DNA of 64,000 nucleotides from Actinoplanes regularis. Its GTDB lineage: Bacteria; Actinomycetota; Actinomycetes; Mycobacteriales; Micromonosporaceae. A program made the position numbers and the translations under genes. Shown one piece after another: positions 14,811-23,192 of this stretch. Below the pieces are notes generated by a model. It worked only from the letters and a program-made list of their open reading frames with translations, ran no database searches and was not told the origin of the DNA. Every line of letters starts with the position of its first letter. Within the stretch, counting starts at the first letter, position 1. The stretch spans positions 1 through 64,000 of the forward strand of contig NZ_FZNR01000021.1 in NCBI RefSeq assembly GCF_900188005.1, given 5' to 3'.

Positions 14811-15692
14811 TCAGATCTTTCCCGAGTCGAGCTCGTCGAGGATCTTCTCGAGGAATCGCGGGGTCTTCGCCGGCGGGTCCGCCTCGATGAAGAGGCGGCC
14901 GATCGCCGCCGCGTACTGGTCGACCTCCTCCCGCCTGTCCAGGTACAGGGCGCTGGTCAGGTGCTCGATGTAGACCACGTCCGGCAGTTCGTCGTGCGGG
15001 AACCGCAGAATGCTGAACGCACCGCCGGCAGCCGCGTGCCCGCCCGACCCGAACGGGACGACCTGCAACCGTACGTTCGGTGACTCGCACGTCTCGATCA
15101 GGGCGAGGATCTGCTCCCGCAGCACGTCCCGGCCGCCGATCGGCCGGCGCAGCACCGCCTCGTCCAGCACCGCCCAGAGGCGTGGCGCCTCGGCTCGCCG
15201 CAGCAGCTGCTTGCGCCGCATGCGCAGGGCGGCGCGCCGGTCGATCTCGGCGGGCCCGGCGTCGCCGTGACCGAGCCGGATCACCGCCCGGGCGTACGCG
15301 TCGGTCTGCAGCAGGCCCGGGACGAACTGCACCTCGTACGTCCGGATCAGCTCGGCCGCCTGCTCCAGATCCAGGTAGTTCTGGAACCAGGTGTCCAGCA
15401 CGTCGCTGTACGACTGCCACCAGCTCGGCGCGTTCGCCTCCCGGACCAGCGCGAGCACCCGATCCTGCTCGGCCTGGTCGTCGACGCCGTACAGCTTGAG
15501 CAGGTCGACGATGTCGCGCTCCTTGAAGCCGACCCGGCCCAGCTCCATCCGGCTGATCTTGGATTCGGAGGCGCGGATGACGTAGCCGGCCTCTTCCCGG
15601 GAGAGCCCGCCGGCCCGGCGCAGGGCACGCAGGTGGGTGCCGACCTGAAGCCGGCGGACGGTCGAGCCGCCCAGGTCATGTTCCTCCGCCAA
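14811..15692 (-). CDS. XRE-family regulator with DUF5753 domain
   Basis: A 293-residue protein with an N-terminal helix-turn-helix (about residues 15-70, including SREEAGYVIRASESKISRME) and a C-terminal DUF5753 domain containing WFQNYLDLEQAAELIRTYE and FVPGLLQTDAYARAVI. These pairs are very common in Streptomyces and Actinoplanes relatives and are often followed by a small DUF397 protein, which is absent here. It may repress itself; no operator is obvious. A DUF574 methyltransferase gene lies upstream on the same strand, 39 bases away, so the two may be cotranscribed. Confidence 0.88.
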   Translation of the reverse strand: MAEEHDLGGSTVRRLQVGTHLRALRRAGGLSREEAGYVIRASESKISRMELGRVGFKERDIVDLLKLYGVDDQAEQDRVLALVREANAPSWWQSYSDVLDTWFQNYLDLEQAAELIRTYEVQFVPGLLQTDAYARAVIRLGHGDAGPAEIDRRAALRMRRKQLLRRAEAPRLWAVLDEAVLRRPIGGRDVLREQILALIETCESPNVRLQVVPFGSGGHAAAGGAFSILRFPHDELPDVVYIEHLTSALYLDRREEVDQYAAAIGRLFIEADPPAKTPRFLEKILDELDSGKI

Positions 15693-15731
15693 GGAGACCT
15701 CCTCGCCAGGGCGGTGATCAGGGGAGCCGGG

Positions 15732-16526
15732 TCAGGGTTTGCGGCCCACGGCGCAGTACTGGCTGATCTCGGCGGCGTCCGCCGCGTCCGGGCCGGGCCG
15801 CCACCGGGTCACCGGGACCACTCCGGGCTCGACCAGTTCGAGACCGTCGAAGAGCGACCCGATCCGTTCCGGCGTGCGCAGGTGGTACTTCGGGTTGGCG
15901 GAGATGTTCCAGATCCGGGTGGCCTCGCGGACGGCGGGGTCGGTGTCGCTGCCGTCGTACATCGCGAAGTAGCTGCCGGAGGGGAAGCGAGCCAGCAGCG
16001 TGTCGATGATCCGTTTGGCCTCCTCGTCGGACTCCACGTGACCGAGGATGCCCATCAGCATCAGCGCGACCGGCTCCTCCAGGTCCAGCGTTTCGGACGC
16101 GCGCTCCAGGATTTTGTCCGGGTTGTGCAGGTCGGCGTCGAGGTACGCGGTCCGGCCCTCCGGCGTGCTGGTCAGCAGCGCCCGGGCGTGCGCCAGCACG
16201 AGTGGGTCGTTGTCCACATAGACGATCTTCGCGTGCGGATTGGTGGCCTGCGCGACCTCGTGGGTGTTGTCCGCGGTGGGCAGCCCGGTGCCGATGTCCA
16301 GGAACTGCGTGATGCCGGCCTCGCCGGCCAGGTAGCGCACCGCGCGGACGAGATAGCGCCGGGAGAGTCGGGCGTGCTCGGCGAACTGTGGCAGCGACTC
16401 GACGATCTGGTCGCCGACCGCGCGGTCGACCACGAAGTTGTCCTTGCCGCCGAGCAGGTAGTTCCAGATCCGGGCGGTCTGCGGAACGCTCGTGTCCAGT
16501 TCGGGGAAGTCGGTCGGGTCGGCCAC
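15732..16526 (-). CDS. DUF574-type SAM-dependent methyltransferase
   Basis: A 264-residue protein of the actinobacterial DUF574 methyltransferase-like family. Typical segments are ARIWNYLLGGKDNF, FLDIGTGLPTADNTHEVAQ (SAM-binding loop), VYVDNDPLVLAHARALL and LMGILGHV. The substrates of this family are unknown. It lies just upstream of the XRE/DUF5753 regulator, an association often seen in actinomycetes. Confidence 0.9.
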   Translation of the reverse strand: MADPTDFPELDTSVPQTARIWNYLLGGKDNFVVDRAVGDQIVESLPQFAEHARLSRRYLVRAVRYLAGEAGITQFLDIGTGLPTADNTHEVAQATNPHAKIVYVDNDPLVLAHARALLTSTPEGRTAYLDADLHNPDKILERASETLDLEEPVALMLMGILGHVESDEEAKRIIDTLLARFPSGSYFAMYDGSDTDPAVREATRIWNISANPKYHLRTPERIGSLFDGLELVEPGVVPVTRWRPGPDAADAAEISQYCAVGRKP

Positions 16527-16681
16527 GCGTACATCCTCGCGCTCGAGCGAACCCGCTGTCCTTTGTGGATTCGCGGCGATCGGTTTGGCGTCAGCATACC
16601 CACGGAATCTTGGTCATCGCGCACCTCGACTGGGCGACTGTCTAGGGGGTGGGACAGATTTGAATCTGTTGCCGGTCGCTG

Positions 16682-19252
16682 TCAGCCCACCGGGGCGCCG
16701 CTCGCCAGCTCCGCGGCGATCGTCTCGACGGCGACCAGCGTTGCCCGCAGCGGCGTCCTCAGCTCGGTCACCGCGGCGACCGTCTGATCCAGATCTCCTG
16801 ATCGGGCGGCGTCCTCGACCCGCTCACAGGTCTCCGCCAGGGTGGTCACGCCGAGATTGGCGGCGACCCCCTTCAACTGGTGCGCGGAGTGCTGGACGGC
16901 GTCGAGGTCGTCGTGGGCCAGGGCGTCCAGGATCTCGTCGAGCAGCGCCGGTGCCCCGTCGGAGAGCCGCCGCAGCAGCCCGGCCAGGATCCGCGGGCCG
17001 AGGTCCGGGCCCGTGCTCCGCAATTGACCGAGCCGGGCCTCGATCTCGGCCCGCAGGTCCGGATCGTCGGCAGGCGGGTGCCCGGCCGTCGCCCAGCCGG
17101 TCAGCGCGGCCGCCAGGTCGGCGGCCATGACCGGCTTGGCCAGGTGGTCGTCCATCCCCGCGGCCAGGCAGCGGTCGCGGTCCTCGGCCATCGCGCCGGC
17201 CGTCATCGCGATGATCGGGACGTGCCGGCCGCCGGGTTCGGCCCGCCGGATCGCCGCCGTCGCCTGGTAGCCGTCCATCTCCGGCATCAGGCAGTCCATC
17301 AGGATCGCCTGGTAGTCGTTGGCGGCGGCCAGTTTCACGGCCTGCAGGCCGTTCGTGGCGATCTCCGCCCGGTAGCCCAGGCCGGACAGGATCCCGGTGG
17401 CGACGATCTGGTTGATCTCGTTGTCCTCGACCACCAGCACCCGGCCCTCGCCGTCACCGGCGACGGCCGGTGCCTCCGGTTGCGCCGCGGGCCGGGAAGC
17501 CGTGCCTCGTGCCGGCCCGAGCGGCACGGTGAACCAGAAGGTGCTGCCCTGCCCGAGCCGGCTCTCGAACCGCAGTTCGCCGCCGAGCACGGCGACCAGC
17601 TCACGGCTGATCGTGAGGCCGAGGCCGGTGCCTTCGGCGGCGGCGGTGGCGTCGCCCTGTGTGAACGGCTCGAAGAGCTGGGTCTGCCGTTTCTCGTCGA
17701 TACCGATCCCGGTGTCCGTGACGGTGAAGCGAACCCCGGTGGCGTCGGGCGCGTCCTCCGGAGCCGCGGTCAGCACGACCTCGCCCGCGGGGGTGAACTT
17801 GACCGCGTTGCCGGCCAGATTCAGCAGGACCTGGCGCAACTTCCCGGCATCGCCGGAGGCCGGGGTGGCCACGCGCGGATCGCACCAGGTCCGGACGGTC
17901 GGTCCCGCCTCCCCGGCGGCGCCCCGGACCAGGTCGGCCACCTCGTCGAGGAGCCGGCCCGGCTCGAAGTCGACGGGCTTCGCCACCACCTTGCCGGCCT
18001 CCAGCTTGGCGAAGTCGAGGACCTCGGTGACGACGATGAGCAGATTCAGGCCGGCGTCGTGGATGCCGGTCGCGTACTTGCGTTGCACATCGTCCAGCGG
18101 GGTGGCGAGCAGCAGGTCACTCAGCCCGATCACGCCGCTCATCGGGGTCCGGACCTCGTGGCTCACCATCGCCAGGTACCGCGACTTGAGCTGAGCCGTC
18201 ACCACCGCCCGATCCCGGTCCCGCTCCAGGGCCTGCTCGATCCGCCGGCGGGCGGTGATGTCCCGCGCGAGGGCGTGGAAGCTCGGCGGCCCGTCGAGCC
18301 GGGTCCGCCACACGGTGATCTCGACCGGGATCTCCTGGCCGGCGCTGTGCCGGGCGAACATCGTGGCCGGCCGGTCGAGTAGCTGGTCCGGGTCTCCGTC
18401 GAGCAGGCGTTTGAGCGCCGAGGCGTAGCGGGCGGGCAACACCGTCTCGCTCAGCGGCCGGCCGACGACCTCGTGCCGGGCCCACCCGAGCAGCTGATGG
18501 GCCTGCCGGTTCCACTCGGTGATCCGGCCGTTCTCGTCGATGCTCAGGAACGGGTCGCCGGCCTCCGCCATGATCAGGCGGAGCTGCTCGCGTTCGATCC
18601 GCAGCCGCCGCGCCGCCTCGACGTCGGCGGTGACGTCGTGCGAGACGGCCGACGCTCCGATGATCTCGCCGGACTCGTTCCGGACCGGTGCCATGCTCAG
18701 CGAGACGTCGATGACCGTGCCGTCCTTGCGGACCCGTCGCGTCTCGTGGGGCCGGATCACCTCGCCCCGGCGGACCCGGCCGAGCAGGTCCTGCTCCTCG
18801 CCGCCGCAGCCGGCGGGCATGAGCAGGGTGAGGTCCCGGCCCAGCATCTCGGCGGCGGTGTATCCGTAGAGCCGCTCCGCGCCGGGATTCCAGGTGAGGA
18901 TGGTGCCGTCGAGCGACTTGCTGACGATCGCCTCGGTGGCCGCCGCGACGACGCCGGCGAGCTGCGCGTTGAGCTGCGCCTGCGTAGGCCGGTCGGTGAT
19001 GTCGCGGGTGTCGCCGAGTTGGGGCTGCTGTGACTCGGGTGAAGTCGCGGGGTCGGCGGACATGAGCCGGGCCATCCGGGCGCCGGTGATCAGGCCGAGC
19101 GCGACGACGAGCCCGGCGTTGACGGCGCCGAGCAGCGCGTAGCGGTACCAGCCGGTGTCCTGTCCCGCGGCGAGCAGCAGGCCGACGACCGCGAGGACGC
19201 TCACCGCGAGCGCGGGCCCGATGGAATGTCGCCTTGCTCCGGAGCGAGCCAC
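16682..19252 (-). CDS. hybrid histidine kinase (2 TM, PAS-PAS-HisKA-HATPase-REC-HPt)
   Basis: An 856-residue membrane sensor kinase with a full internal phosphorelay. It has two N-terminal membrane segments (about 12-30 and 38-58), two PAS domains (about 95-210 and 220-335), a HisKA with H365 in SHEVRTP, and an ATPase domain with N (NLAGNAVKFTP), DTGIGI and GTGLGL boxes. A receiver with D653 (LMDCLMPEMDG) and a C-terminal HPt with H791 (HQLKGVAANL) follow. The GTG start has GGGGAGG close upstream. It lies 51 bases downstream of a short Rho-like gene on the same strand, so the two may share a transcript. No output regulator is adjacent. Confidence 0.93.
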   Translation of the reverse strand: MARSGARRHSIGPALAVSVLAVVGLLLAAGQDTGWYRYALLGAVNAGLVVALGLITGARMARLMSADPATSPESQQPQLGDTRDITDRPTQAQLNAQLAGVVAAATEAIVSKSLDGTILTWNPGAERLYGYTAAEMLGRDLTLLMPAGCGGEEQDLLGRVRRGEVIRPHETRRVRKDGTVIDVSLSMAPVRNESGEIIGASAVSHDVTADVEAARRLRIEREQLRLIMAEAGDPFLSIDENGRITEWNRQAHQLLGWARHEVVGRPLSETVLPARYASALKRLLDGDPDQLLDRPATMFARHSAGQEIPVEITVWRTRLDGPPSFHALARDITARRRIEQALERDRDRAVVTAQLKSRYLAMVSHEVRTPMSGVIGLSDLLLATPLDDVQRKYATGIHDAGLNLLIVVTEVLDFAKLEAGKVVAKPVDFEPGRLLDEVADLVRGAAGEAGPTVRTWCDPRVATPASGDAGKLRQVLLNLAGNAVKFTPAGEVVLTAAPEDAPDATGVRFTVTDTGIGIDEKRQTQLFEPFTQGDATAAAEGTGLGLTISRELVAVLGGELRFESRLGQGSTFWFTVPLGPARGTASRPAAQPEAPAVAGDGEGRVLVVEDNEINQIVATGILSGLGYRAEIATNGLQAVKLAAANDYQAILMDCLMPEMDGYQATAAIRRAEPGGRHVPIIAMTAGAMAEDRDRCLAAGMDDHLAKPVMAADLAAALTGWATAGHPPADDPDLRAEIEARLGQLRSTGPDLGPRILAGLLRRLSDGAPALLDEILDALAHDDLDAVQHSAHQLKGVAANLGVTTLAETCERVEDAARSGDLDQTVAAVTELRTPLRATLVAVETIAAELASGAPVG

Positions 19253-19303
19253 GAGACCTCCCCAGAAACCGAGAGCACCCCCATTCTCGCGCCGAAAAAC
19301 CGT

Positions 19304-20464
19304 TCAGCGGGGTGATTCCGGGCGTACCACCCGCCGCAGGAACTCCGCGTTCGTCGCGGTCGTGCCCAGCTGGGCCAGCAGTTGCCGCATGCCGTCACGC
19401 CGGTCCTGGCCGGCGAGGGCGCGCCGCACCTGACCGATCACGGCCAGCTCGGCCGGTGCCAGCAGCAGCTCGTCGTGCCGGGTGCCGGTCGCGGTCAGAT
19501 CGATCGCCGGGAAGACCCGGGCCTCGGCGAGCGAACGGTCCAGCTTCAGCTCGGCGTTCCCGGTGCCCTTGTACTCCTCGAAGATCAGCGTGTCGAGCGC
19601 CGACCCGTTCTCCACCAGGGCGGTCGCGATGATCGTCAGCGAGCCGCCGCCCTCGATGTTGCGGGCCGCGCCGAGCAGTCGCTTCGGCGGGTGCAGTGCG
19701 GAGCTGTCCAGGCCGCCGGAGAGGGTGCGGCCCCGGCCGGCCGGCGCGATCAGGTTGTACGCACGTCCCAGCCGGGTGATCGAGTCGAGCAGCACCACGA
19801 CGTCCTCGCCCTGTTCCACCAGGCGTTTCGCGCGCTCGACCGCGAGTTCGGCGACCGCGGTGTGCTCGTGCGGCGGCCGGTCGAAGGTGGCCGCGCAGAT
19901 CTCCGCCTTGGTCGTCCGCTGCCAGTCGGTGACCTCCTCGGGCCGCTCGTCGACCAGCACGGCGATCAGGTGGCACTCCGGGTGATTCCGGGTGATCGCG
20001 TTGGCGACCTGGTGCAGGATGACGGTCTTGCCGGCCTTCGGCGGGGCCACGATCAGCGCACGCTGCCCCTTGCCGATCGGCATCGCCAGATCCATCACCC
20101 GGGTGGTGAGCGGCTCGCGGCCGGTCTCCAGGCGCAGCCGCTCCTGTGGGTAGAGCGCGGTCAGCCCGTAGAAGTCCGGGCGCGGGCCGGGCCGGCGGCC
20201 GTTGACCGAGGTGACCTGCAGGCTCACCGGCTTGCCGGGCCGGCTGATCCGGGCGAAACCGGTCACCCGGTCGCCGCGGCGCAGGCCGAGCCGCCGCGCC
20301 TCGGCCGGGGTGAGCGGCAGGTCGTCGCGGCCGGGCAGGTATCCGTCGGCGCGCAGCCAGGCGCGGTCGTCGACGAGGTCGAGGATGGCGTCGACCGCGA
20401 CGGTCTCCTCGGCTTGCGGTTGCGGCTCCTGCCGCGTTCTTTTCTGGGTACGGACATCCGTCAT
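19304..20464 (-). CDS. short Rho transcription-termination-factor paralogue
   Basis: A 386-residue protein with the full Rho ATPase motor: Walker A APPKAGKTVI, the DERPEEVTD segment, Walker B VVVLLDSITRLGRAYN, Q loop LSGGLDSSALHPPKR and R loop EEYKGTGNAELKLDR. The primary RNA-binding barrel is reduced but present (DGYLPGRDDLPLTPAE). The GFGFLR motif known from E. coli Rho is here DRAWLR. The N-terminal helix bundle and the long actinobacterial insertion are missing; main Rho proteins of actinobacteria are usually about 600 residues or more. This is probably a second Rho, not the housekeeping one. A hybrid kinase follows on the same strand, and a ClgR-like regulator is divergent. Confidence 0.88.
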   Translation of the reverse strand: MTDVRTQKRTRQEPQPQAEETVAVDAILDLVDDRAWLRADGYLPGRDDLPLTPAEARRLGLRRGDRVTGFARISRPGKPVSLQVTSVNGRRPGPRPDFYGLTALYPQERLRLETGREPLTTRVMDLAMPIGKGQRALIVAPPKAGKTVILHQVANAITRNHPECHLIAVLVDERPEEVTDWQRTTKAEICAATFDRPPHEHTAVAELAVERAKRLVEQGEDVVVLLDSITRLGRAYNLIAPAGRGRTLSGGLDSSALHPPKRLLGAARNIEGGGSLTIIATALVENGSALDTLIFEEYKGTGNAELKLDRSLAEARVFPAIDLTATGTRHDELLLAPAELAVIGQVRRALAGQDRRDGMRQLLAQLGTTATNAEFLRRVVRPESPR

Positions 20465-20705
20465 GGAGGGTCCTCCTTAGGTGGCCGGAAGCGGCCCGGG
20501 GAACGGGGTTACGGCACCGGGCTGTGGCAGCGGCCGGTGTCGTGGACCAGCGACGACATCGATAGCGCGTCGCGAAGGAAAAGAGTGGATCAACAACCCG
20601 GGCGGGGAATGCCACCGACTTCCGGGATTTGCCTACCGTAGCACCATTCGAGGATTCGGCCCAGTAGGGCAGGATGGGTGTCACAGCTCGCGGGGAGGGG
20701 ACGGC

Positions 20706-21107
20706 ATGCCACTGTTGCGCCGGGTCATCGGAGCGGTGCTGCGCCGAGTGCGTCAGCGCCAGGGCCGCACCCTGAAGGAGGTCGCGGCCGGAGCCGGGGT
20801 GTCGCTGCCGTACCTGTCCGAGGTGGAGCGTGGCACCAAGGAGGCGTCGTCGGAGATCCTGGCGGCGATCTGCCGGGCGCTCGGGTTGCCGATGACCGAC
20901 CTGCTCGACCTGGTCCGTCAGGAGCTGCTGCGCCAGCCGGTGGCACGTCAGGAGCTGCCGCGCCAGCCGGTGCGGCCCGCCGGTCGCTACGAGATCGCGC
21001 GGCCGCACAGCGCGGCGCGCCGTGGCCCGACGTGCTCGGTGAGCGGGCGGCGCCCACGCACCGGCCCGGCGGCGCGCCGGTCCGCCCGGTTCCTCGTCAC
21101 CTGCTGA
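20706..21107 (+). CDS. ClgR-like XRE-family regulator
   Basis: A 133-residue protein with an N-terminal helix-turn-helix (about residues 5-65). The run RQRQGRTLKEVAAGAGVS followed by LPYLSEVERGTKEASSE closely resembles ClgR/PopR-type regulators of Clp protease genes. The C-terminal half is Arg/Pro-rich, with a short internal repeat (RQELLRQPVA and RQELPRQPVR), and lacks the hydrophobic degradation tail of classical ClgR, so it is likely a paralogue. The start follows GGGGAGGGG. It is divergent from the short Rho gene and shares a 241-bp upstream region with it. Confidence 0.85.
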   Translation: MPLLRRVIGAVLRRVRQRQGRTLKEVAAGAGVSLPYLSEVERGTKEASSEILAAICRALGLPMTDLLDLVRQELLRQPVARQELPRQPVRPAGRYEIARPHSAARRGPTCSVSGRRPRTGPAARRSARFLVTC

Positions 21108-21146
21108 GCGGTCCGGGCCGGCGGAGCCGCCGAGCGGCCCGGGCGG

Positions 21147-22007
21147 TCAGGCGAGGACAGTGAGGGTGGTGCCGGCCGGGATCTCGGCGAGCAGCTTCTG
21201 CTGGGCCGCCTTCGGCATCCGCAGGCAGCCGTTCGAGACGCTCTGGCCGAACACGCTCTCCTTGTACCAGGCGTGGATGCCGGTGTGCGCAAGCTGGAAC
21301 GCCGACGCCATCTTCTCCGGCTCCTCCGGGATCGAGCCCAGCACCAGCGCGTCCAGGTTGAAGTAGATGTCGCCGCGCATCCGGGTCTTGCCCATCACGT
21401 ACGTCCGCCCGACCGGGGTCGGGGTGCTCTTCGAGCCGGTGGCGACGGTCCAGCGCTGCTGCTCCCGGCCGTCCCGCAGCCAGACCAGCGCGTGCTCGGA
21501 GAGGTGGGCCACCAGCTGGTCCCGCAGCGTCTCGGTGGTCCAGCCGCCCGGCGGCACCCAGCCGATCCGCCGGTTGACCGACGGCACCAGCACCGCCACC
21601 CAGCCGCCGCGCTCCTCGACGATCGGCACCACCGTGCGCAGGCCGCTGATGGCCGACGGCAGGTAGGCGCGGGGCTTTCCGCCCGGCGCGTCGTAGAGCG
21701 CGACCCGGCTCTCCGGATGCAGTCCCCGGGTCAGCGCCTGGGTGGAATCCTGGTCCGGGTCGGCGGGCAGCCCGGCCGGCCCGCTCGAGTACTCGATCAC
21801 CGGCAGCCCGGCGGGCGGTTTCGCGGCGACGAGCGGGGGTGCCGAGACGCTGGGCGACGGGGCCGGCGCGGACGCGGAGGGGCTGACCCATCGGTCGGCG
21901 GTCGCGTCCGGGTCACCGTCTCTGGCGAAGCCGACCACCGCGCCGGTGGCCAGCACCGCTGCGACGGTCGTGGCCGCCAGGTACGCACGGGTCCGGGGGC
22001 TGGGCAT
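21147..22007 (-). CDS. L,D-transpeptidase (YkuD domain), secreted
   Basis: A 286-residue cell-wall enzyme that makes or edits 3-3 peptidoglycan crosslinks. It has an N-terminal hydrophobic signal or anchor (about residues 8-28), a Pro/Ser/Ala-rich linker, an SH3-like middle part (about 85-150) and a C-terminal YkuD domain. The active-site motif is intact, with HTGIHAW and then SNGCLRM, giving His and Cys. It is monocistronic. A GC-rich hairpin lies between it and the convergent ClgR-like gene. Confidence 0.92.
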   Translation of the reverse strand: MPSPRTRAYLAATTVAAVLATGAVVGFARDGDPDATADRWVSPSASAPAPSPSVSAPPLVAAKPPAGLPVIEYSSGPAGLPADPDQDSTQALTRGLHPESRVALYDAPGGKPRAYLPSAISGLRTVVPIVEERGGWVAVLVPSVNRRIGWVPPGGWTTETLRDQLVAHLSEHALVWLRDGREQQRWTVATGSKSTPTPVGRTYVMGKTRMRGDIYFNLDALVLGSIPEEPEKMASAFQLAHTGIHAWYKESVFGQSVSNGCLRMPKAAQQKLLAEIPAGTTLTVLA

Positions 22008-22090
22008 CGGCTCAGACTAGTCACCGCCCGCCGAATGGGAAGGATCTTGTGAACGGCGAGTGGTTCACATCTCCGGGATAGGGTGCGGGC

Positions 22091-23095
22091 ATGCTGCGCA
22101 AGCTGGGTTTCCTCACCATCGGCCTGTTCGACGAGGCGGATCCCGGGCGTGGCCACGAGTCCACCCTCGAGATCATCGAGCTGGGTGAGCGGCTCGGCTT
22201 CGACAGCGCCTGGCTGCGCCACCGGCACCTGCAGTTCGGCATCTCCTCACCGGTCGCGGTGCTGGCCGCCGCTTCCCAGCGCACCAGCCGCATCGAGCTG
22301 GGCACCGCGGTCATCCCGCTCGGCTGGGAGAACCCGTTGCGCCTGGCGGAGGATCTGGCCACAGTGGATCTGCTGAGCGGTGGGCGGCTCAACCCGGGCA
22401 TCAGCGTCGGGCCGCCGATGAACTTCGACCGGGTCAAGGACGCGATCTATCCCGACACGGCCGACGCGGAGGACTTCAGCTACGCGCGGGTCGAGAGGCT
22501 GCTTGCTTGCGTACGGGGTGAGCCCGTCACCGATCTCGAGGGCGCGCTCGGCTTCGAGCAGTTCTCCAGCCGGGTCCAGCCGCACTCACCCGGCCTGGCG
22601 TCCCGCCTCTGGTACGGCGGCGGTTCGTTGCGCTCCGCGCGGTGGGCCGGCGAGCACGGCATGAACTTCCTGACCAGCAGCGTGGTGAAGGCCGAGGAGT
22701 CGGAGGACTTCGCGCGGATCCAGCTGTCGCACGTGCGCGCCTTCCGGGCCGCCCACCCGGACGGTGAGAAGGCCCGGGTGTCGCAGGGCCTGGTGGTGAT
22801 CCCGACCGACTCGGCGACGGCGGCCCAGCGAGCGAAGTACCTCGCGTACGCGGAGCAGCGCACCCCTCGTACGAGAATTCCGCAGGGACCCGCCCGGATG
22901 ATGTTCGCGCCGGACCTGGTCGGCACCGCCGCGCAGATCGCGGAAACGCTCGAGGCGGATCCGGCCTTCCGCGAGATCGACGAGGTCGCCTTCGCCCTGC
23001 CCTTCACGTTCGAGCACGACGATTACGTGCAGATCCTCACCGACATGGCCGAACGCCTCGGCCCGGCCCTGGGCTGGCGGCCCGCGACGCCCTAG
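22091..23095 (+). CDS. luciferase-like (LLM class) flavin-dependent monooxygenase
   Basis: A 334-residue protein of the bacterial luciferase-like TIM-barrel family, which uses reduced FMN or F420. Diagnostic segments are ERLGFDSAWLRHRH, RIELGTAVIPLGWENPLRLAEDLATVD and GGRLNPGISVGPP, and a YGGG motif before SLRSARWAGEHGMN. The substrate cannot be told from sequence. It is divergent from the L,D-transpeptidase and is probably transcribed alone. Confidence 0.9.
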   Translation: MLRKLGFLTIGLFDEADPGRGHESTLEIIELGERLGFDSAWLRHRHLQFGISSPVAVLAAASQRTSRIELGTAVIPLGWENPLRLAEDLATVDLLSGGRLNPGISVGPPMNFDRVKDAIYPDTADAEDFSYARVERLLACVRGEPVTDLEGALGFEQFSSRVQPHSPGLASRLWYGGGSLRSARWAGEHGMNFLTSSVVKAEESEDFARIQLSHVRAFRAAHPDGEKARVSQGLVVIPTDSATAAQRAKYLAYAEQRTPRTRIPQGPARMMFAPDLVGTAAQIAETLEADPAFREIDEVAFALPFTFEHDDYVQILTDMAERLGPALGWRPATP

Positions 23096-23192
23096 CGTCG
23101 GTCGGCTGGTTTTTCATGTTCTGCCCCGCGTGTCGGGTACCGGCGCCGATGATGAGGTCCGACCGAACTTTCACCTGCGTCGGAGTGCACTC

